NCBI GenBank assembly: GCA_947591565.1
Contig: CANQDH010000031.1
Location: 1-9,767 of the forward strand
Reading direction: 5' to 3'
Origin: an uncultured Bacilli bacterium
GTDB lineage: Bacteria > Bacillota_I > Bacilli_A > RF39 > UBA660
Length of the DNA stretch: 9,767 bases
Every line of letters starts with the position of its first letter. Within the stretch, counting starts at the first letter, position 1. A program made the position numbers and the translations under genes. Positions 6,828-9,767 of the stretch are shown here, in pieces. The notes under the pieces were generated by a model, which saw only the letters and a program-made list of their open reading frames with translations, ran no database searches and had not been told where the DNA came from.

Positions 6828-7727
6828 GTGTTAAAAGTTGAACATGTAACAAAGTATTATGATGATTTTTTAGCTGTTGATGATTTATCTTTTGAGGTAA
6901 AGCCCGGTGAAATATTTGGCTTACTTGGTGTCAATGGAGCAGGTAAAACAACAACTTTTCGTATGATTATGGGTCTAATTGACGCAAATAGTGGTTCGAT
7001 TACCTTAGATGGTAAAAAAATAGGTTATGATGTAACAGATAAAATTGGTTTTTTAACAGAAGAGAGAAGTTTACTTACGAAAATGACGGTTAAAGAACAA
7101 TGCCTTTTTTATGGTAATTTAAAAGGTATGGATAATGAAACTATTTTGGCGCGCTTAGATGAACTTTTAAAGAGATTTGAAATAACTGAATATAAAGATA
7201 AAAAAATAAAAGAACTTTCCAAAGGAAATCAACAAAAAATTCAGTTTATAACAGCTATTTTAAATAATCCTAAGTTACTTATCCTTGATGAACCTTTTTC
7301 TGGTTTAGATCCTTTTAATGTTGAATTATTTAAAAAGATTATTATTGAAATGTCTGAAAAGGGTAGTATGATTATTTTTTCATCACATCGTATGGAACAT
7401 GTTGAATTATTTTGTAAAAAACTAGTTATTTTAGTTAAAGGAAAAACCGTTATTTCTGGTTATTTATCTGATATAAAAGAAAAATACCGCAAAAAAAATA
7501 TTTTAATTAAAGGCGATGTTGATATAGATAAAATAAAACAAATAGATGGTGTTATATCTATAGAGAAAAGAGCAACTGAATTAGAAGTTAAAATAAAAGA
7601 TATGAGTGTTGCTGATGATGTATTTAAAGTTGTAAGTAAAGGTAAAAATATCTCCAAATTTGAAATCGTTGAACCATCACTTAATGAAATATTTATATCT
7701 AAAGTAGGTGAAACATATGAAAAGTAA
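6828..7727 (+). CDS. ABC transporter ATP-binding protein (NatA/YhaQ type)
   Basis: This is the cytoplasmic ATPase of an ABC-2 type exporter. In its 299 residues the nucleotide-binding domain is complete: Walker A GVNGAGKTT (34-42), signature LSKGNQQ (130-136), Walker B LLILDEP (150-156), D-loop SGLD (158-161) and switch His187 in SSHRMEH. The usual Q-loop glutamine appears as Glu78 in GFLTEER; a similar GYLPEER occurs in the YhaQ-like subfamily, so this is probably normal. The last ~80 residues form a separate domain like the DUF4162 extension of that subfamily. The start is GTG 6828, seven bases after AGAGGTG. Its end overlaps the permease gene by 11 bases, which supports a shared complex. 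The substrate cannot be read from the sequence; relatives are annotated as sodium, antibiotic or peptide exporters. Confidence 0.92.
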   Translation: MLKVEHVTKYYDDFLAVDDLSFEVKPGEIFGLLGVNGAGKTTTFRMIMGLIDANSGSITLDGKKIGYDVTDKIGFLTEERSLLTKMTVKEQCLFYGNLKGMDNETILARLDELLKRFEITEYKDKKIKELSKGNQQKIQFITAILNNPKLLILDEPFSGLDPFNVELFKKIIIEMSEKGSMIIFSSHRMEHVELFCKKLVILVKGKTVISGYLSDIKEKYRKKNILIKGDVDIDKIKQIDGVISIEKRATELEVKIKDMSVADDVFKVVSKGKNISKFEIVEPSLNEIFISKVGETYEK

Positions 7728-9036
7728 ACTAAATTATTTAATAGGTATCAGTTTAAAAAGAAAAATTAAATCAAAATGGTTTGTTATTGTCAATATTATT
7801 TTAGCTATAGCGATTGTAGGTATCATTAATATTGATAGCATTATTAATTTTTTTGGTGGCGATTTTAGTCAAAAACAAAGTATTTATGTTATAGATAATA
7901 CTAATGAAGCTTATGATATTTTAAATACGCAGCTAGGTAGTATTGATACTCTCTTAGAAAGTGATGAAAGTAGTTTTGAATTAAAAAAGTATGATTCTTC
8001 CGAAGAAGATGCGAAGAAACTTATTGAAGAAAATAAAAAAAATATTGTTGTGGTTTTATATAGTGATGAGGAAAATATCATGTCTGCGAAGATTATTTCG
8101 CAAAATACTATGGATATGATCAATTATCAAACTTTAGTTACGGCTATTAATAATACGAAAATTAGTTTAGCAATTCAAAAGTCTAATATCCCACTTGAAG
8201 AAATAAATAAAATATATAGTAATACTGATATCAAGCGTGAAATTTTAAATGAAGATGCATCATCTGATGATGAAAATATGCAGATGATTATGACGACCGT
8301 TTTCCCTATTATTATTCTTCCCTTTTTTATGCTCTCTATCTTTTTAGTTCAAATGATAGGTGCTGAAGTTAATGATGAGAAAACAACGAGGGGAATGGAA
8401 ATTATCATTTCGAATGTATCACCAAAAACGCATTTTTTTGCTAAAGTTTTTGCAGGTAATTTCTTTGTTTTAATACAAGGTTTGTTACTTATCCTTTTTG
8501 CAGCCTTAGGTTTTTTCATACGTTATATAACAGGCGGAAATAGTATTGTAAATGGACTTGGTGCGGAAGTTGGTAATATTGTTAATTCGATTTTAAGTAG
8601 TGGTATAGGTGATAAACTAATTTATATCATTCCACTTACACTTTTACTTATGATTATGACTTTTGTAGGATATTCTTTACTTGCTGGCGTTCTTGCATCT
8701 ATGACCACAAATACGGAAGATTTTCAGCATGTTCAAACTCCAATTATGATTATTTCTTTAGTTGGTTATTATTTAGCAACGATGTCTGGTGTTTTTAAAG
8801 GAGCTATTTTTATTAAAATATTATCCTATGTTCCATTTATTTCAGCTATTCTTTCACCATCATTATTAGTTCTTGGTGAAATTGGTATCGTTGATATAAT
8901 TATTTCTTTAGTTATTATGTTTATAACAAATGTTTTATTTGTTAAATATGGTTTAAAAATATATAAAGCAGGTATATTGAATTATTCTTCGAAGGGACTT
9001 TGGAAAAAAATGTTAAAGGCGATGAAATCAAAATGA
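7717..9036 (+). CDS. ABC-2 type permease (NatB/YhaP type)
   Basis: This is the membrane subunit paired with the preceding ATPase. The 439 residues show the ABC-2 layout: one helix near the N-terminus (about 21-38), a large hydrophilic extracytoplasmic region (about 45-188), then five or six helices (about 190-215, 245-270, 302-328, 341-360, 366-388 and 390-411). Between the first two of these lies the conserved cytoplasmic stretch EVNDEKTTRGMEIIISNVSP (217-236), typical of YhaP/NatB permeases, where it is thought to contact the ATPase. The start is ATG 7717, six bases after AGGTG; an in-frame GTG at 7708 is part of that ribosome binding site. The TGA stop overlaps the lipoprotein gene start in ATGA. 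Direction (export) is inferred from the family; the substrate is unknown. Confidence 0.9.
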   Translation: MKSKLNYLIGISLKRKIKSKWFVIVNIILAIAIVGIINIDSIINFFGGDFSQKQSIYVIDNTNEAYDILNTQLGSIDTLLESDESSFELKKYDSSEEDAKKLIEENKKNIVVVLYSDEENIMSAKIISQNTMDMINYQTLVTAINNTKISLAIQKSNIPLEEINKIYSNTDIKREILNEDASSDDENMQMIMTTVFPIIILPFFMLSIFLVQMIGAEVNDEKTTRGMEIIISNVSPKTHFFAKVFAGNFFVLIQGLLLILFAALGFFIRYITGGNSIVNGLGAEVGNIVNSILSSGIGDKLIYIIPLTLLLMIMTFVGYSLLAGVLASMTTNTEDFQHVQTPIMIISLVGYYLATMSGVFKGAIFIKILSYVPFISAILSPSLLVLGEIGIVDIIISLVIMFITNVLFVKYGLKIYKAGILNYSSKGLWKKMLKAMKSK

Positions 9037-9407
9037 AAAAATGGTTAATATTGTTATTTAGTATATTATGTTTAGTAGGATGTGAAAGTAAAACGAAAAC
9101 AAGCAATAGTAATTTGGTATCAAGTGATGAAGTTAAAAAAATGTTAGAGCAAAATAATGTTACGATTATTGATGTTCGAACAGCTGAAGAATATGGATCA
9201 AAACATATTAAAGGATCTATTAATATACCTGTTGATGATATAGAAAGTGAAATTAGTCAATTTGTTAGTAAAAAGGACGCTAATATAGTCGTATATTGTC
9301 AAAGTGGTAATAGAAGTAGTTTAGCTAAGGCTAAATTGAAAAGTTTGGGATATACAAAGGTATATGATTTAGGTTCTATAAATAATTGGACATATGATTT
9401 TGAATAA
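9033..9407 (+). CDS. Rhodanese-domain lipoprotein
   Basis: This is a membrane-anchored extracytoplasmic protein with a single rhodanese (sulfurtransferase-fold) domain. The 124 residues begin with a lipoprotein signal, MKKWLILLFSILCLVGC, whose lipobox LVGC places the lipidated cysteine at 17. A short polar linker follows, then the domain: VTIIDVRTAEEYGSKHIKGSINIP (43-66, given here only as landmarks of the DVR and HI.G..N.P motifs), the active-site loop YCQSGNRS with Cys89 and Arg94, and the closing GSINNW. The catalytic cysteine is present, so persulfide or thiol chemistry is possible, but the acceptor is unknown. The start ATG overlaps the permease stop (ATGA), so the two are translationally coupled. 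An upstream in-frame TTG at 9000 would place 11 polar residues before the signal and is rejected. Confidence 0.92.
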   Translation: MKKWLILLFSILCLVGCESKTKTSNSNLVSSDEVKKMLEQNNVTIIDVRTAEEYGSKHIKGSINIPVDDIESEISQFVSKKDANIVVYCQSGNRSSLAKAKLKSLGYTKVYDLGSINNWTYDFE

Positions 9408-9424
9408 GTACCAGTTTGGTACTT
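9406..9424 (+). terminator. Short hairpin between the rhodanese gene and the tRNA
   Basis: AAGTACCA (9406-9413) and TGGTACTT (9417-9424) make a perfect 8-bp stem with a 3-nt loop, starting on the stop codon and ending four bases before the tRNA. The T run is only three bases, so it is at best a weak terminator. It may instead mark RNA processing if the tRNA is cotranscribed; I see no good tRNA promoter nearby. Confidence 0.4.
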
Positions 9425-9428
9425 TGAC

Positions 9429-9514
9429 GCAAGATTGGTGGAATAGGTAGACACGTAGGCTTGAGGGGCTTATGAAGATTCTTCGTGTGAGTTCGAGTCT
9501 CATATCTTGCACCA
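9429..9514 (+). tRNA. tRNA-Leu (anticodon GAG)
   Basis: The 86-nt sequence folds as a class II tRNA. The acceptor stem is GCAAGAT with ATCTTGC, followed by discriminator A and an encoded CCA. The D stem is GTG with CAC around AGGTAGA. The anticodon stem is TAGGC with GCTTA (one G-U), and the loop TTGAGGG places the anticodon GAG at 9463-9465. The variable arm is GAAG-ATT-CTTC, and the T arm is GTGAG-TTCGAGT-CTCAT. The long variable arm and the anticodon identify leucine (CUC/CUU codons). Confidence 0.96.
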
Positions 9515-9524
9515 GATTGATAAT

Positions 9525-9582
9525 AAACTTGGGATTTCTAAGTTTGAAATAGAAAACGTACTTGCAAAAAGTACGCTTTTAT
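9525..9582 (+). terminator. Terminator region after tRNA-Leu
   Basis: There are two hairpins in series. The first (9525-9532 with 9538-9545, 8 bp, one G-U) has no T run. The second is CGTACTT (9557-9563) with AAGTACG (9569-9575) and a 5-nt loop, followed by CTTTTAT, and is the likely terminator. Its loop overlaps the -35 element of the next promoter. Confidence 0.65.
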
Positions 9583-9590
9583 GTTATGAT
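9562..9590 (+). promoter_or_regulatory. Extended -10 promoter of the terminal RNA element
   Basis: TTGCAA (9562-9567, 4 of 6) and TATGAT (9585-9590, 5 of 6) are 17 nt apart, and TG at 9582-9583 gives the extended TGNTATNAT motif. Transcription should start near 9597, just before the structured region. Confidence 0.65.
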
Positions 9591-9596
9591 GTATGT

Positions 9597-9718
9597 GTCA
9601 AGGATACCTTGCATAAAATAAAAAAAGGATACATTTGATTGAGAGAATCAGATGTTATCCCTAGAGTAGGTTGCATCTGAAATCAACAAATGTTGAAATC
9701 AGATGCTTTTGCTATTTT
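9597..9718 (+). ncRNA. Structured leader RNA or small RNA of ~120 nt (attenuator-like)
   Basis: The predicted transcript holds three hairpins. A small one is CAAGG-ATA-CCTTG (9599-9611). A strong one joins 9627-9640 to 9646-9660 (14 pairs, one G-U, one bulged base, loop GAGAG). The third is the terminator (9673-9706). TCAGATG (9648-9654), in the 3' arm of the second hairpin, is the perfect complement of CATCTGA (9674-9680) in the 5' arm of the terminator, so the two structures can be exchanged for an antiterminator. AATCAGATG and AAGGATAC each occur twice. I do not recognise a known riboswitch core or a T-box sequence. It is either a cis-acting attenuator for the gene beyond the window or an independent small RNA. 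Confidence 0.6.
9673..9718 (+). terminator. Intrinsic terminator closing the structured RNA
   Basis: GCATCTGA pairs with TCAGATGC (8 bp), then a 2x2 A/A internal loop, then TCAAC with GTTGA (5 bp) around the loop AAAT. The 3' arm ends at 9706 and is followed by TTTTGCTATTTT. The symmetrical long stem with a broken T tract fits a conditional terminator. Confidence 0.75.
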
Positions 9719-9745
9719 AGAAGTAAAATAATTACGACTAAGAAT

Positions 9746-9767
9746 AGGAGTAATATTATAATAAATT
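9746..9767 (+). promoter_or_regulatory. Ribosome binding site at the window edge, possibly for an AUU-start gene
   Basis: TAGGAG (9745-9750) is the most purine-rich ribosome binding site candidate in the last 250 bases. No ATG, GTG or TTG follows at a usable distance before the window ends, but ATT at 9755 and ATA at 9758 do. ATT starts are characteristic of infC. Alternatively TATAAT at 9757-9762 is a -10 element of a promoter with a poor -35, and the gene starts later. Confidence 0.3.

Noticed and set aside
9652..9720. Very short leucine-rich ORFs (MLSLE and MLLLF) near tRNA-Leu, suggesting leucine attenuation
   Set aside because: Each is five codons, without a convincing ribosome binding site, and such ORFs are expected by chance; there is no T-box sequence.
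9690..9731. 13-codon ORF (ATG TTG AAA ... TAA) across the terminator, as a leader peptide
   Set aside because: It lies within the terminator hairpin, has no well-placed ribosome binding site, and shows no run of regulatory codons; chance is the simpler explanation.
1..9767. CRISPR array, insertion sequence, prophage or defence system
   Set aside because: I looked for repeat-spacer patterns, transposase-like ORFs, terminal inverted repeats and defence-type genes and saw none. The only regular repeat is the MraZ box array.

Overview
The window is AT-rich and reads as a chromosomal segment of a low-GC Gram-positive bacterium (Bacillota, perhaps an uncultured Bacilli lineage near the Mollicutes). 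Evidence: A/T-ending codons, GGTGAT-type ribosome binding sites, TTG and GTG starts, PASTA domains on the division transpeptidase, a four-box MraZ operator of the Mollicutes/Bacilli type, and a lipoprotein signal. TGA is a true stop at the ends of rsmH and the ABC permease gene, so the mycoplasma code (TGA = Trp) does not apply. The lineage is an inference.

Layout. Positions 2-1315 hold the 3' part of a secreted protein with an Ig-like region and a C-terminal glycine-rich domain of the ALK/LTK type, closed by a terminator. A promoter and four 10-bp-phased MraZ boxes (1421-1490) then drive a short division/cell-wall (dcw) operon: mraZ, rsmH, ftsL and a PASTA-containing class B penicillin-binding protein. 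The operon ends in a strong terminator folded around the PBP stop codon; no mraY, murD, ftsW, murG or ftsZ follows. Converging on it from the minus strand (5432-6724) is a SpoVB/MurJ-like polytopic flippase. Divergent from that gene, a second operon (6828-9407) encodes an ABC ATPase, its ABC-2 permease and a rhodanese-domain lipoprotein, all with overlapping reading frames. A tRNA-Leu(GAG) gene with encoded CCA follows at 9429-9514.

The last 250 bases carry no clear ORF but are structured: a tRNA terminator, an extended -10 promoter, and a roughly 120-nt RNA with two strong hairpins whose arms can re-pair, the second being an intrinsic terminator. This looks like a transcription attenuator or a small RNA. 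Just before the window edge lies AGGAG followed by ATT codons, which could be the AUU start of infC; that is a guess the next bases would settle.

Functionally, the left half concerns septal peptidoglycan synthesis (FtsL and PBP, perhaps lipid II export by the flippase), and the right half is an envelope ABC exporter with an extracytoplasmic sulfur-chemistry lipoprotein. Most genes are familiar families; the regulatory DNA and the terminal RNA element are the parts most worth a second look.
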